Virus record (IMG/VR): IMGVR_UViG_3300042569_002815
Coordinates: 50,162 to 114,161 of that record
Source: a virus
Direction: 5' to 3' (one strand)
Length of the DNA stretch: 64,000 nt
Shown here: positions 40,041 to 48,676 of the stretch, in pieces
How the letters are laid out: every line of letters begins with the position of its first letter
Position numbering within the stretch: the stretch's first letter is position 1
Notes under the pieces: model-generated
Database searches by the model: none
What the model was told of the DNA's origin: nothing
Seen by the model: only the letters and a program-made list of their open reading frames with translations
Translations under genes and position numbers: made by a program

Positions 40041-40439
40041 TTCCGCTGTTATATCATAATGGAATCCATTACGTACCTTATCTGAAATAGGGATAGGACT
40101 TCCATCCTCGTCAATTCTAACAAATGTAATATGAGTAGACAAGACAATATCTTCTTCGTGGGTATACACATTAAATGATCTTGCCTCCATATAAAGCGTA
40201 ATACTAGTATTGCCAACTTTGGTTATGGCACCATAGATTTTGAGCAGACTTCCTTCTTTTGCTGGCTTTTTAAAGATACACTCGTCAATTTTAACAGTAA
40301 CCATTCTGCGATTGTGTGCATATTCCATTGCATAGCCAGCAGCTGCTGCATCAATCCAGGCTAGGAGCTTACCTCCAAATAAATTACCATGAAATCCTAA
40401 ATCAGATTTCTTAATTGGGTGTTGATTCAAAAACTTCAC
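40032..40439 (-). CDS. Acyl-CoA thioesterase, hotdog fold (YciA-like)
   Basis: 135 aa. The helix motif GFHGNLFGGKLLAWIDAAAAGYA is the family signature (N-x-x-G-G-x-x-x-x-x-D), followed by strands with KIDECIFKKPAKEG. Members release CoA from acyl-CoA. Rare in phages; may alter membrane lipid or CoA pools. Overlaps its upstream neighbour by 29 nt. Confidence 0.87.
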   Translation of the reverse strand: MKFLNQHPIKKSDLGFHGNLFGGKLLAWIDAAAAGYAMEYAHNRRMVTVKIDECIFKKPAKEGSLLKIYGAITKVGNTSITLYMEARSFNVYTHEEDIVLSTHITFVRIDEDGSPIPISDKVRNGFHYDITAEDK

Positions 40440-40626
40440 GTTTGTATATTGTTTTAAATTTTACCGGAAGATTTTTATAAAGATCCTCCTTTAACTTTTG
40501 AAATGCCACATCTAAAATATCAATACTAGAATTCTCTACCATTTCTTCAGTTAATCTAACTTGAACTTGAACAGTATCATCGGGAGTTGCTCCCCGTTTT
40601 CTAATTAGTATTTCGTAGTCTTGCAC
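40411..40626 (-). CDS. Hypothetical protein
   Basis: 71 aa, acidic, beta then helix (QVQVRLTEEMVENSSIDILD). Immediately downstream of the topoisomerase subunit. No family recognised. Confidence 0.6.
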   Translation of the reverse strand: MQDYEILIRKRGATPDDTVQVQVRLTEEMVENSSIDILDVAFQKLKEDLYKNLPVKFKTIYKREVFESTPN

Positions 40627-41978
40627 TATTTAGTTTTTAAATTCTTCTTTAACTCTGCAAGATCTGTTCTATACATATCGATCGGTGCAGTTTTCTTTAC
40701 TGTTACCAATTCTGCAGATTTCTCTTTAACCTCATTTACTAACTGTTCGTATTTCTCTTTGGTTAAAGTTTGAATTTGCATGCTTAACAAGTAATCAAAG
40801 CTAGAATTAATGCGGTCAAATTTTAGTTCTTCTAATTCAGTAACAAGTTCTTGTTTTGGACGATTACCTAATTTAAGTTTACCATCAATAATCATCTTAA
40901 TAAATCTAGCTCTATTTGAAAGATACACTAAATCCTTTTCTAAACTATCGATTAAGTAGGCTTTACGTTTATCATAATAGGTTAACCTGAATTTTACAAA
41001 GTATTCTACTAATTCAGGTAAAGTTGTAAATATTTTAAGCTTACCTCTTTCATCTAGACAAGTTAAGTTTTCGCTTTCTGTTTCGACTAATTTAAGAGTA
41101 GATTCTAATCTATCCTTTGCAATTAATTCTGAAAGTTTTGCTCGTTGAAACTTAAGAGTATATGAAATTCCATTTGAACAATTATCTTCGTATGAAAAGA
41201 TAATTCCTTTTTCTTGTAGAGAATTTAAATGGTTCTCATATTTTTGAAATGTCATTGATGGCGGTAACTCTGTAATTTCAACAGTTGTAGTATTAACTAC
41301 TCTAGCAACTCCTTTAAACTGATATTGATTATCACCAATTCTAGAAATTGGTCCATTGAAATCTTTAAACCATGGTAATAACTCTCCAATCTTTTTACCA
41401 TCTAAGACTTTAGTACACGCTTCTATTAATTGAGCAGGATTTCGATTTAAGATATTGGTTGCAAAACCTACTGCAATTCCTGAACTTCCATTTAAGAGAA
41501 CAGTTGGAATAATTGGTAAGAAATATTTAGGTTCGATTTCATTACCCTCTTCTATTTGAGAAGTTAAGAGTTCAAAATCTTTATAGAGTAATCTAAAGTT
41601 AGGAGTTAACTTTGTTGAAATATAACGTGGAGCTCCAGCTTCTGGAGAACGCAAAGATCCAAACTGGCCAACCTCATCTAATAGAGGAAGCGAGTTTTTA
41701 AATGATTGAGCCATTCCAATAATAGCTCCATTTAGGGATCCATCACCATGATGATAGTGGGCATCAGCTGCAATTCTACCTCCTAATTGAAATATCTTTA
41801 GAGGTTTATCATTAGAGCCTTTCCAAACTTTATCCGCGATAAAAATAATTTTACGTTGAGTCGGTTTGAATCCATCGATAACTGAAGGAATTGCTCTGTT
41901 CTCAAGAGTATACATACCATACGCTGCATAGTCTTGATCTAGAAATTGCGATACTGATTTTAATTCTGCTTTAATCAT
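40626..41978 (-). CDS. Type II DNA topoisomerase, cleavage subunit (T4 gp52-like)
   Basis: 450 aa. The GyrA/ParC-like winged-helix core is clear: DGFKPTQRKIIF, HYHHGDGSLNGAIIGMAQ, and GAPRYIS with active Tyr119. It lacks the C-terminal DNA-wrapping blades of gyrase, matching T4 gp52 in size. With the next gene it forms the viral topoisomerase that relaxes DNA at replication. Its ATG overlaps the stop of the ATPase subunit by 4 nt. Confidence 0.95.
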   Translation of the reverse strand: MIKAELKSVSQFLDQDYAAYGMYTLENRAIPSVIDGFKPTQRKIIFIADKVWKGSNDKPLKIFQLGGRIAADAHYHHGDGSLNGAIIGMAQSFKNSLPLLDEVGQFGSLRSPEAGAPRYISTKLTPNFRLLYKDFELLTSQIEEGNEIEPKYFLPIIPTVLLNGSSGIAVGFATNILNRNPAQLIEACTKVLDGKKIGELLPWFKDFNGPISRIGDNQYQFKGVARVVNTTTVEITELPPSMTFQKYENHLNSLQEKGIIFSYEDNCSNGISYTLKFQRAKLSELIAKDRLESTLKLVETESENLTCLDERGKLKIFTTLPELVEYFVKFRLTYYDKRKAYLIDSLEKDLVYLSNRARFIKMIIDGKLKLGNRPKQELVTELEELKFDRINSSFDYLLSMQIQTLTKEKYEQLVNEVKEKSAELVTVKKTAPIDMYRTDLAELKKNLKTK

Positions 41979-43810
41979 ATTGAAAATTGTAAAAGTCTTT
42001 CTTTACGTGGAGCTGAGTCATTACCGAACCAGTCTTCTAAAGATTGCTTTGCTTGTTTATCGTTAGTTAATTGTACTAAATTTGGGTTATGAATAATCTC
42101 GCGATACTCATCATCTTCTAGAGCGGCAAGACCTTTTTTGTATTCAACATTCCAACCAGTCATTTTAGTTTTAGCCTCCCATTTTAAGTAGTCGTCTGCT
42201 GTATAGAATGGAACTATTTCCTTTCCCTTTTTAGCAACAACCAATGGAGTCATAACTTTAAAAATCTTTCCTTCAGTTACAAGTTCTGGCCAATACTTAT
42301 TAAAGAAATTAATTAGTAGACCTGCAATAGAGTCTCCATCTGGATCCGCATCTGTATAGATTAAGATTCGATTGTATCGCATTTCCTTAGGGTCTTCTCC
42401 TAATTTAATACCTAACGAAGCCATTAACTGCACAACCTCGTCATTCTTAATAACTTCAGTATTCTTCATTTCGCTTACATTAAGGAATTTACCTTTAAGT
42501 GGAAATGCTCCAAATACTTGAGGATCTCTAAACTTACGAACTGCTGAAAGTGCAGACATACCCTCAAATATTCCAAGCGAACATTTGTTTCGGTCTTTGC
42601 CTTTAGCATCAATTAATTTAAGAACTTTAGTAGTTGCAAGAGATTTATTAAGTTTACGTAACTCTGCTCTCTCTTCAGCTTGTTTCTTTTGTTGAATCCA
42701 ATCTAAAAGAGATTCAATTATTTCTGATGCAAAAACTGCTTTAGCAAATTTTTCTGAAACTGTATGAGCTGTTCCAAATTCTTTAGGTTCAGTAATTAAT
42801 TTCTCCTTTGTTTGAGATGAGAATGCTGGATTAATTACAGTACAGTTTATGAATAAGAAAACATGATTACGGATTTCTGAAGGTTTAACTTCAACCTTAT
42901 GTTTCTTTTTAATTAAGACACGTAAGTCTTCGATTACCTGATTAAGGATATAGTTCTCATGGGTTCCACCATCTTTAGTTTCAATCGAGTTAACAAAAGA
43001 AATAGATTGATACCCATCTTTTGAATGACCTACTGCAAATTCCCAATGCTCGCTCTTTTCCCAAATAGGATTTTGAACATAGAGCTCAACATATTCTTTG
43101 AAATTTTTAAATCTAAATTTCTCTCCATTAAATTCTAACTTAAGACCAGGATTTGCTGCTGCAATATCAATAACGCGTTTACGCATCATTTTAATATGAG
43201 CTTCATCAAGAGCTTTCATTTCAAATCTGCTTAGATCTGGCTCATACGAAATTTCAGTAAAACCTTGGTTTGACGCAGAAATCTTTGCATCACCTTTAAC
43301 TGACATGTTTTTAGTAAAGAGTTGAACTAGTCTCTTTTTACCATCAGCGGTTTCAATCTTAAACTTATTAGAAAAAATATTAACTAATGATGCACCAACT
43401 CCATTTGTTCCAGCAACAGTTCTGCCTTCGTCATCATTAAAATTGGAGCCAGCTCTAAGATTAGAGAAGATTAATTCTGGAATCCAAACCTTGTGTTCGG
43501 GATGCTGAACTACTGGAATTCCACCATTATCCCAAACTGAAATAGAGTTGTCTTTAACTACAACTTTGATTTGGTTAATTTTACCTGAGCGTTTATGCTC
43601 ATCGACTGAGTTTGAAATAATCTCATCGAATAACTTTAGAAAGCCGGGATTGTAAGTCAATTCCTCTTTCTCATACATACCATCTTTTAGGATCCATTCC
43701 TGACTTGTATGCGGTTTAGTCGAACCGATATACATGCCTGGTCTTTTTAGGACGTGCTCGATCTCATCAAGCAGCTGGTATTTCTTACTAATTTCTTTTG
43801 TTGATGCCAT
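41975..43810 (-). CDS. Type II DNA topoisomerase, ATPase and TOPRIM subunit (T4 gp39/gp60 fused)
   Basis: 611 aa. GHKL ATPase (DEIISNSVDEHKRSG, WDNGGIPVV, GRTVAGTNGVGASLVN), a transducer region, EGMSALSAVRKFRD, then TOPRIM with YTDADPDGDSIAGLLI. In T4 these parts are split into gp39 and gp60; here they are one continuous gene. Full-length and intact. It would act in viral replication with the 40626 gene. Confidence 0.95.
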   Translation of the reverse strand: MASTKEISKKYQLLDEIEHVLKRPGMYIGSTKPHTSQEWILKDGMYEKEELTYNPGFLKLFDEIISNSVDEHKRSGKINQIKVVVKDNSISVWDNGGIPVVQHPEHKVWIPELIFSNLRAGSNFNDDEGRTVAGTNGVGASLVNIFSNKFKIETADGKKRLVQLFTKNMSVKGDAKISASNQGFTEISYEPDLSRFEMKALDEAHIKMMRKRVIDIAAANPGLKLEFNGEKFRFKNFKEYVELYVQNPIWEKSEHWEFAVGHSKDGYQSISFVNSIETKDGGTHENYILNQVIEDLRVLIKKKHKVEVKPSEIRNHVFLFINCTVINPAFSSQTKEKLITEPKEFGTAHTVSEKFAKAVFASEIIESLLDWIQQKKQAEERAELRKLNKSLATTKVLKLIDAKGKDRNKCSLGIFEGMSALSAVRKFRDPQVFGAFPLKGKFLNVSEMKNTEVIKNDEVVQLMASLGIKLGEDPKEMRYNRILIYTDADPDGDSIAGLLINFFNKYWPELVTEGKIFKVMTPLVVAKKGKEIVPFYTADDYLKWEAKTKMTGWNVEYKKGLAALEDDEYREIIHNPNLVQLTNDKQAKQSLEDWFGNDSAPRKERLLQFSI

Positions 43811-43858
43811 CTGTTAGACGTAATTTAAATTAATATACCCAATTGATTTGGGTTTAGG

Positions 43859-43963
43859 CTAGGAAATCAGCCAAGCAATAAGTTTTCCCCAAAGAAAGCC
43901 GCCGATAATTAAAACGGTTATCCAAGTAATGAGGAAGGTCCAGTTATATTTTTTCCATTTCAT
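43859..43963 (-). CDS. Single-span membrane microprotein, 34 aa
   Basis: MKWKKYNWTFLITWITVLII then GGFLWGKLIAWLIS, one or two short membrane helices. GTATAATA lies 4 nt upstream. Function unknown. Confidence 0.55.
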   Translation of the reverse strand: MKWKKYNWTFLITWITVLIIGGFLWGKLIAWLIS

Positions 43964-43967
43964 GGAA

Positions 43968-43975
43968 TATTATAC
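43968..43975 (-). promoter_or_regulatory. GTATAATA promoter element
   Basis: 4 nt before the 34-aa microprotein. Confidence 0.5.
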
Positions 43976-43994
43976 TGGTGTAGTCTAAAAGAGT

Positions 43995-44744
43995 TTAAGC
44001 TTGATATAATTCAATACGTCCCTTATTATCAATTAAGATAGCAGACATATTTTCAATCCAGTCTCCAGAGTTTAGGTAATGGTGACCATTGATATAGCGG
44101 TCAGCTGGTTGGTGGATATGACCGCAGATAACTCCATGACAGCCTTTCTTTTCTGCCATGCGTAGAGCAGTTACTTCAAAATCATTAACATAATTGGTTG
44201 CAACTTTAACTCCAGCTTTTATTTTCTGAGAAATAGATTGATATGGAAGATTTCTCCATTTTCTATATCCATTGTAGATACGATTTAACCATAATGCAAA
44301 GTCATAACCGACTGCTCCAATTTTGGCTAACCATTTGTAATTTGTAATAAAAACATCAATAACATCTCCGTGAAAAACATAATAACTTTTGCGCTGCCAT
44401 ACATCAGACTCAATCCATTCGGAATATTGTAGATGATAGTCTTCTCTAAATTCAATTCCACCAAATGCATTACCAATAAATTCAGTTAAGAACTCATCGT
44501 GGTTTCCTCTAATCCAAATAATTTGAATATCATTTGAAAGTCTTAGTAATTTACCAAGAACTTTAGTATGTTCTTTTCTCCACTTGCCTCCTCTGTTAAT
44601 TGCCCATCCATCTATAATATCTCCATTAAGAATTAATTGATGGGTTTTGTGTGTATCTAAAAATTCTAAGAATTCATCGCATTTAGAATCCTTTGTTCCT
44701 AAGTGTAGGTCAGATACTATTATTGACTGATATGTCATGTCCAA
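43995..44744 (-). CDS. UDP-2,3-diacylglucosamine pyrophosphatase-like phosphoesterase (LpxH-like)
   Basis: 249 aa. Metallophosphoesterase motifs SDLHLGTK, NGDIIDGW, RGNHDEF, HGD and GHIHQP in the spacing of the LpxH/YbbF family. Family members act in lipid A synthesis. The paired glycosyltransferase gene overlapping upstream suggests a joint role in surface glycolipid change. No signal peptide; cytoplasmic or membrane-peripheral. Confidence 0.85.
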   Translation of the reverse strand: MDMTYQSIIVSDLHLGTKDSKCDEFLEFLDTHKTHQLILNGDIIDGWAINRGGKWRKEHTKVLGKLLRLSNDIQIIWIRGNHDEFLTEFIGNAFGGIEFREDYHLQYSEWIESDVWQRKSYYVFHGDVIDVFITNYKWLAKIGAVGYDFALWLNRIYNGYRKWRNLPYQSISQKIKAGVKVATNYVNDFEVTALRMAEKKGCHGVICGHIHQPADRYINGHHYLNSGDWIENMSAILIDNKGRIELYQA

Positions 44745-45439
44745 TAATCATGGTGTTTTTTAAAAAATTCAGGGTTATTCCTGTTAATATAACTTAAAAT
44801 CATTAACTTAAACATATAGAAAATACCTTTATTCTCAAATCTTCTTGGTGAAGTATAAGCAAGGTGCGGTTTTAACATTTTAAAATTAGCACGACTTACT
44901 TTAGAAGAAATTGAATAGTCCTCTGCAAATATTTCAGATGGATCATATCCACCAACTCCCCAATAGGTTGAGGTTTTCCATAATTGAAATCCGCCTATTG
45001 CAAATGGAGGTCCAATCTTTTGAAAGAATTCAAAAGCTCTAAAAGTCCAGTTCCATTTAGGATCTGTATAGAAAGGTATTGTAAGTAAATCAATATGAGG
45101 ATTAGCACAGCAATAAATTATAGACTGTACTAGTGTATTAATATCAGTCAACATAATATCTGCATCCAAAAAGAGTAGATACTCAGTTTGGACTAGACGC
45201 GAACCTGTTAATCTGGCTTGGGCTGGAAATCCACCTTCTACTATTTGAATATCTAAATCCTTAAAGTCAGATTTACACTTAGCTAAAATATCAAGTGACT
45301 CTTGATTATCTGAACTATCAGCAATAATTATGTGAAGGTTTTGAGATTCTACTTGGTTTGAGATAGCAAGTAGACAGGCATAGATTGTATTGCCTTCATT
45401 TTTACATGGAATAACTATTGTTAACTTGGTACTAATCAT
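44735..45439 (-). CDS. Glycosyltransferase family 2
   Basis: 234 aa. GT2 core with IVIPCKNEGNTIYACL, IIIADSSDN, LFLDADIMLTD (DxD) and FAEDYSISSKV acceptor loop. No membrane segment. Its last 10 nt overlap the LpxH-like start. Likely modifies a host lipid or surface polysaccharide; acceptor unknown. Confidence 0.88.
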   Translation of the reverse strand: MISTKLTIVIPCKNEGNTIYACLLAISNQVESQNLHIIIADSSDNQESLDILAKCKSDFKDLDIQIVEGGFPAQARLTGSRLVQTEYLLFLDADIMLTDINTLVQSIIYCCANPHIDLLTIPFYTDPKWNWTFRAFEFFQKIGPPFAIGGFQLWKTSTYWGVGGYDPSEIFAEDYSISSKVSRANFKMLKPHLAYTSPRRFENKGIFYMFKLMILSYINRNNPEFFKKHHDYWT

Positions 45440-45512
45440 ATAATGTTATCTATTGGACTTTGCCAACCTGATAGCCAATTCTAGGATTATCAAATCATTA
45501 ACACTATGTTTA

Positions 45513-45764
45513 TTAATCTTCCTCGAAATGCTCTAAACTAAATGAGATAGGTTCCAGTTCAGAATAAGATTTGTTCTTATCGATTGCTGAAACTGTTGAA
45601 TAAGCAGCCCAACTTCCAGTTACAGTCCAGTGTAGAGTAGACTCGTCAGAGTGGGTCTTCCATTTTTTAACATGTCCGCCATCAGCTAACTGAGTCAAGA
45701 CTGTTTCCATAACTCGTTCAGTTGTAGAGTTATATGTTGTAATATAAAATTCTATAAATTGCAT
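45513..45764 (-). CDS. Hypothetical protein
   Basis: 83 aa, beta-rich (FIEFYITTYNSTTERVMET; TLHWTVTGSWAAYSTVS). GATAAATA late box 9 nt upstream. No family recognised. Confidence 0.6.
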   Translation of the reverse strand: MQFIEFYITTYNSTTERVMETVLTQLADGGHVKKWKTHSDESTLHWTVTGSWAAYSTVSAIDKNKSYSELEPISFSLEHFEED

Positions 45765-45773
45765 AACTGAAAA

Positions 45774-45781
45774 TATTTATC
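45774..45781 (-). promoter_or_regulatory. T4-like late promoter GATAAATA
   Basis: Late box 9 nt before the 45513-45764 gene; it overlaps the end of the methylglyoxal synthase gene. Confidence 0.55.
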
Positions 45782-46145
45782 AACTACAGTGGAGGCCTTT
45801 TAGGATAAGGCGTGCACAACTTGGATTAGTTGCAAGTGGGACATTATGTACATCACAGATTCGCATTAGCATCTGTACATCGGGTTCATGTGGATGGGCA
45901 TCAAGTGGATCCCTAAAAAATATAACTGCCCCGATTTCTTTTTCTGCAACTTTAGTTGCAATTTGAGCATCTCCACCCATAGGACCCGACAGGACCCGAG
46001 TTACCTTGAGTCCTGCCTGTTCTACGAATTTTCCGGTAGTGCCGGTTGAGATAAGATTAATTCCATCTAATGCTTCACGGTTTTCCATTAGGAATGCAAC
46101 CATTTCTGCTTTTTTGCCATCGTGTGCAATTAGTGCAATTTGCAT
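45780..46145 (-). CDS. mgsA: Methylglyoxal synthase
   Basis: 121 aa from MQIALIAHDGKKAEM; an upstream ATG is rejected because the family begins here. The full signature is present: STGTTG (33-38), SGPMGGDAQI with catalytic Asp59, FFRDPLDAHPHEPDV with His84 and His86, and PLATNPSCA. The enzyme converts DHAP to methylglyoxal and free phosphate, bypassing lower glycolysis. Rare in phages; releasing phosphate for viral nucleic acid synthesis is a plausible benefit. Slightly shorter than the bacterial enzyme, missing only the tail. Confidence 0.93.
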   Translation of the reverse strand: MQIALIAHDGKKAEMVAFLMENREALDGINLISTGTTGKFVEQAGLKVTRVLSGPMGGDAQIATKVAEKEIGAVIFFRDPLDAHPHEPDVQMLMRICDVHNVPLATNPSCARLILKGLHCS

Positions 46146-46150
46146 GTTGT

Positions 46151-46354
46151 TTAGTTCTGTTTTTCTGTTACTAACCATGTGTTTATTACTGCGCCAAACA
46201 TGTCTCGATTACTCTTGGCATGTTGGAATCTTTGACTTGCTCTAACCGCGCATTTTTCGCGCTGCTCGACTACAAGTTTCTCAGCTTCAGCAACTGTTAA
46301 ATATCCTGCCTTTTTGGCAAGACTATCCATCAGTTCTCTTAACTTTCTTTTCAC
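46151..46354 (-). CDS. Hypothetical protein
   Basis: 67 aa, basic and helical (VAEAEKLVVEQREKCAVRAS). Overlaps its upstream neighbour by 32 nt. No family recognised. Confidence 0.6.
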   Translation of the reverse strand: MKRKLRELMDSLAKKAGYLTVAEAEKLVVEQREKCAVRASQRFQHAKSNRDMFGAVINTWLVTEKQN

Positions 46355-46631
46355 GTGCTTTCTTTATATTTTTAAGATGATTAACTACTCTCTGTAGTTT
46401 ATCAGCATCCTTTGGGTTTAGTATTACCTCGTCAAAAGCCCCAAAGCGGCTCTTACGACCAAACGCATAGGCCAATCCATACCATAGGCGTTTCCAAAAA
46501 CTTCGATAGTTTGTTAGGTGAATATGCATAAACGCTAGTTGATCGTCTATTTGTTTATCGTATTCCCACATAAATAGTATTTGATGGTCAGTTGAGTGAC
46601 ACTCACAAATTAAAACTTCTTGGTTTTCCAT
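46323..46631 (-). CDS. Conserved small phage protein
   Basis: 102 aa from MENQEVLICECHSTDHQI; chosen over a longer start. The pattern CECHSTDHQ, an HIHLTNYRSFWKRLWYGL stretch and RFGAFDEVILNPKDADKLQ recalls a small protein family common in large phages. Function unknown; the Cys/His start may bind a metal. Confidence 0.7.
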   Translation of the reverse strand: MENQEVLICECHSTDHQILFMWEYDKQIDDQLAFMHIHLTNYRSFWKRLWYGLAYAFGRKSRFGAFDEVILNPKDADKLQRVVNHLKNIKKAREKKVKRTDG

Positions 46632-46650
46632 ATATTTTATACTAAGGTTA

Positions 46651-46788
46651 TTAAATAGGGTCTCCAGATTTCCACTGATGGCCGCAGTCACTGCAATATG
46701 TGCTAGATCTTAAATCATATTCACTACCACAGTTTGGGCACTTATGCCAGATTTCATGGTTAAAGATTCTCTGTATTAACTTAATCAC
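46651..46788 (-). CDS. Zinc-ribbon microprotein with GTG start
   Basis: 45 aa. The start GTG overlaps the stop of the 2H phosphoesterase gene (GTGATTAA). CPNCG (17-21) and CSDCG (32-36) form a zinc ribbon. Coupled translation with the upstream gene supports it. Function unknown. Confidence 0.6.
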   Translation of the reverse strand: MIKLIQRIFNHEIWHKCPNCGSEYDLRSSTYCSDCGHQWKSGDPI

Positions 46789-47320
46789 GTTTTATTTCAA
46801 TTTTATGTTTTTCACCATTTGCCATCGAATAAACTGCATGACTTGGATGGATTTGATATTCCTTACCTTTAAATTGATCCGCATACTTTTTACCTATACC
46901 TTTTTTAATATAGGCGACTGTCATATGAGGATGATAGTCTGGAAAGTCTGACGTAAAAGGAAACTGCTTTAACTTAGTATTAAGTTCTGATAATTGATCT
47001 CCTTTAATATCAAACTTTAAGACATCATACTTATCATTCTCAAATAGAGATGGGTTATGTGCCTTAACTGTTGTATAAGTCGGTTCGCTTACAATAGGTT
47101 CAACTTTATCTAAGCCAACATTATTATGTAGACCATACAGTAAAGTTACATGAGGTTCATCTTCTAATCCAAATGTTTGATCGTCTGGATCCACGTACAC
47201 ATCATCACGATCTATTTGATCATGTAATTCTGACATTTGTGGAAAATCTAGATAAAGCATTGCACATGAAAAATCATAGGCTGCTTTCTTTTCATTAATA
47301 AAATCTTTAATTGTTTTCAT
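46781..47320 (-). CDS. 2H phosphoesterase (2'-5' RNA ligase superfamily) with capsid leader
   Basis: 179 aa. Leader MKTIKDFINEKK with predicted cleavage after INE (residue 10). Two HxT motifs, HVTLLYG (His57, Thr59) and HMTVAYI (His132, Thr134), frame the 2H active site. The superfamily includes RNA cyclic phosphodiesterases and the phage Acb1 enzymes that cleave CBASS cyclic nucleotides. With a capsid leader it would reach the cell with the DNA, before any phage gene is expressed. Substrate is not determined by sequence. Confidence 0.85.
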   Translation of the reverse strand: MKTIKDFINEKKAAYDFSCAMLYLDFPQMSELHDQIDRDDVYVDPDDQTFGLEDEPHVTLLYGLHNNVGLDKVEPIVSEPTYTTVKAHNPSLFENDKYDVLKFDIKGDQLSELNTKLKQFPFTSDFPDYHPHMTVAYIKKGIGKKYADQFKGKEYQIHPSHAVYSMANGEKHKIEIKRD

Positions 47321-47328
47321 TTTATATT

Positions 47329-47829
47329 TTAACAGAATTCAGTTGAGCTTGAAACTCTTAGCCCATCGATTTCTCGATCAGCATAGGATTTCCAATTATT
47401 TCCTAAGTATTGTTCCTTATCTCGCATGTATGCTTCATCAGCGACTAATCCATCAGGTTGACCCCATTCCATAGCCATTTGAATAAACTCATCAGCTTCC
47501 AACTCTGTTCCATACTCATCAACTACTCTACCACTCTTAATAAACTTAAGTAGGGTTTCTTTATTGGTGTAATATCTTTCGCCATTAAAATTCCAGCAGA
47601 ATTTCCAGCCGCTTGACCTTTTACCTAAGTGAATTGAAGTTTGATCACAGAACTCGTCCCATGGAGATTCATGTTCCCATACATAATCAGAATCATGAGT
47701 AGGAATTGTAGAAAATCTGCGTTCAATATTTGAAGGCGTCATCTCTAATTCCTGAATACGCTTAGCTAATCTAGCTTTACGCTCTTCCATTTCTTGTTCA
47801 GTTGGAATTCTGTAATAGTTAGTTCCCAT
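47329..47829 (-). CDS. Conserved phage protein (MGTNYY type)
   Basis: 166 aa. MGTNYYRIP start and IHLGKRSSGWKFCWNFNGERYY core, a recurring signature in large phages. Function unknown. Overlaps the HAD gene by 11 nt. Confidence 0.75.
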   Translation of the reverse strand: MGTNYYRIPTEQEMEERKARLAKRIQELEMTPSNIERRFSTIPTHDSDYVWEHESPWDEFCDQTSIHLGKRSSGWKFCWNFNGERYYTNKETLLKFIKSGRVVDEYGTELEADEFIQMAMEWGQPDGLVADEAYMRDKEQYLGNNWKSYADREIDGLRVSSSTEFC

Positions 47830-48415
47830 TTCCTAAAAATTTTAAAATTGATTCTTTGATTCCACTTTGTTTTATTCCTTCTCTTGATTTTGGAGTTAAG
47901 ACAAAATTAGAGAGACCCCAATCTCTATCCATATCTCCCCAATCTGGATCTGTGTATGGCGCTCCCATATTTAAATCGTCGACTGCAACCCAATGTGTTA
48001 TTTCTGGATGATCGATTAAGTATTGCTTGATTTCAATTGCGCGAGTCTGTTCTAAATCCCATTTAGGCGCCCAAACAAATGTACCTGCATTATACCAATT
48101 ACACTCAGCCAAGTTTGGAGTATATGCAATTGGTTTTTTAATAATACCCTTTGCCTCATAGTATTCTCCCATCTCTTCTACATTTGCCCAACGTTTCCAG
48201 TCTGAACTAACTACAATTTCTGCTCCAGTTTCTTGCAAGATTTCATTTAGAATTGCAACCGCTTTCTTATTGAAATTATCAAAACGCGCATCAACTGATA
48301 ATGACAAAACTGATTGACTCAGTTTTCTGCCAGCTTTTTGCTGCTTCTTAAATCGCCCGCCCCATTCGGTTGCTAAGCAAATTACTCCATCATGATCTAA
48401 AAATATTACTTTCAT
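47819..48415 (-). CDS. HAD-like phosphatase of RNA-repair type
   Basis: 198 aa. FLDHDGV at 5-11 with nucleophile Asp7 and Asp9, IVVSSDWKRW as motif II, and WVAVDDLNM as the late acidic motif. The fold pattern matches HAD proteins grouped as RNA-repair (Swiss Army Knife) phosphatases. It could remove 3' phosphates before ligation by the RNA ligase. Its role here is inferred from the other repair genes. Confidence 0.75.
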   Translation of the reverse strand: MKVIFLDHDGVICLATEWGGRFKKQQKAGRKLSQSVLSLSVDARFDNFNKKAVAILNEILQETGAEIVVSSDWKRWANVEEMGEYYEAKGIIKKPIAYTPNLAECNWYNAGTFVWAPKWDLEQTRAIEIKQYLIDHPEITHWVAVDDLNMGAPYTDPDWGDMDRDWGLSNFVLTPKSREGIKQSGIKESILKFLGNGN

Positions 48416-48663
48416 TTTGTATCTAATTTAGTAGAAATCCATACTAAGCTTTTCCAAATAAGGGAAATAACTATAGCTGCCCAAAACAGTGGCCACATAA
48501 AACTAATAGTTGCATAGGCTTCAGCATTTGAGTCATAATCATCATAGTAGTCTGGATGCGGTGGATCATAGTTATTAAGATCCAAGCCATTTTTAAATTT
48601 GTGCATTACATATAGGGATATAAAATATCCAACTACGTAAATTAAGAATATTAGATTTATCAT
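48412..48663 (-). CDS. Membrane protein, two spans
   Basis: 83 aa. Membrane segments about 2-19 and 54-71 with an Asp/Tyr/Pro-rich loop (YDPPHPDYYDDYDSNAE) between. No family recognised. Confidence 0.6.
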   Translation of the reverse strand: MINLIFLIYVVGYFISLYVMHKFKNGLDLNNYDPPHPDYYDDYDSNAEAYATISFMWPLFWAAIVISLIWKSLVWISTKLDTK

Positions 48664-48676
48664 AAATTTATTTTAA

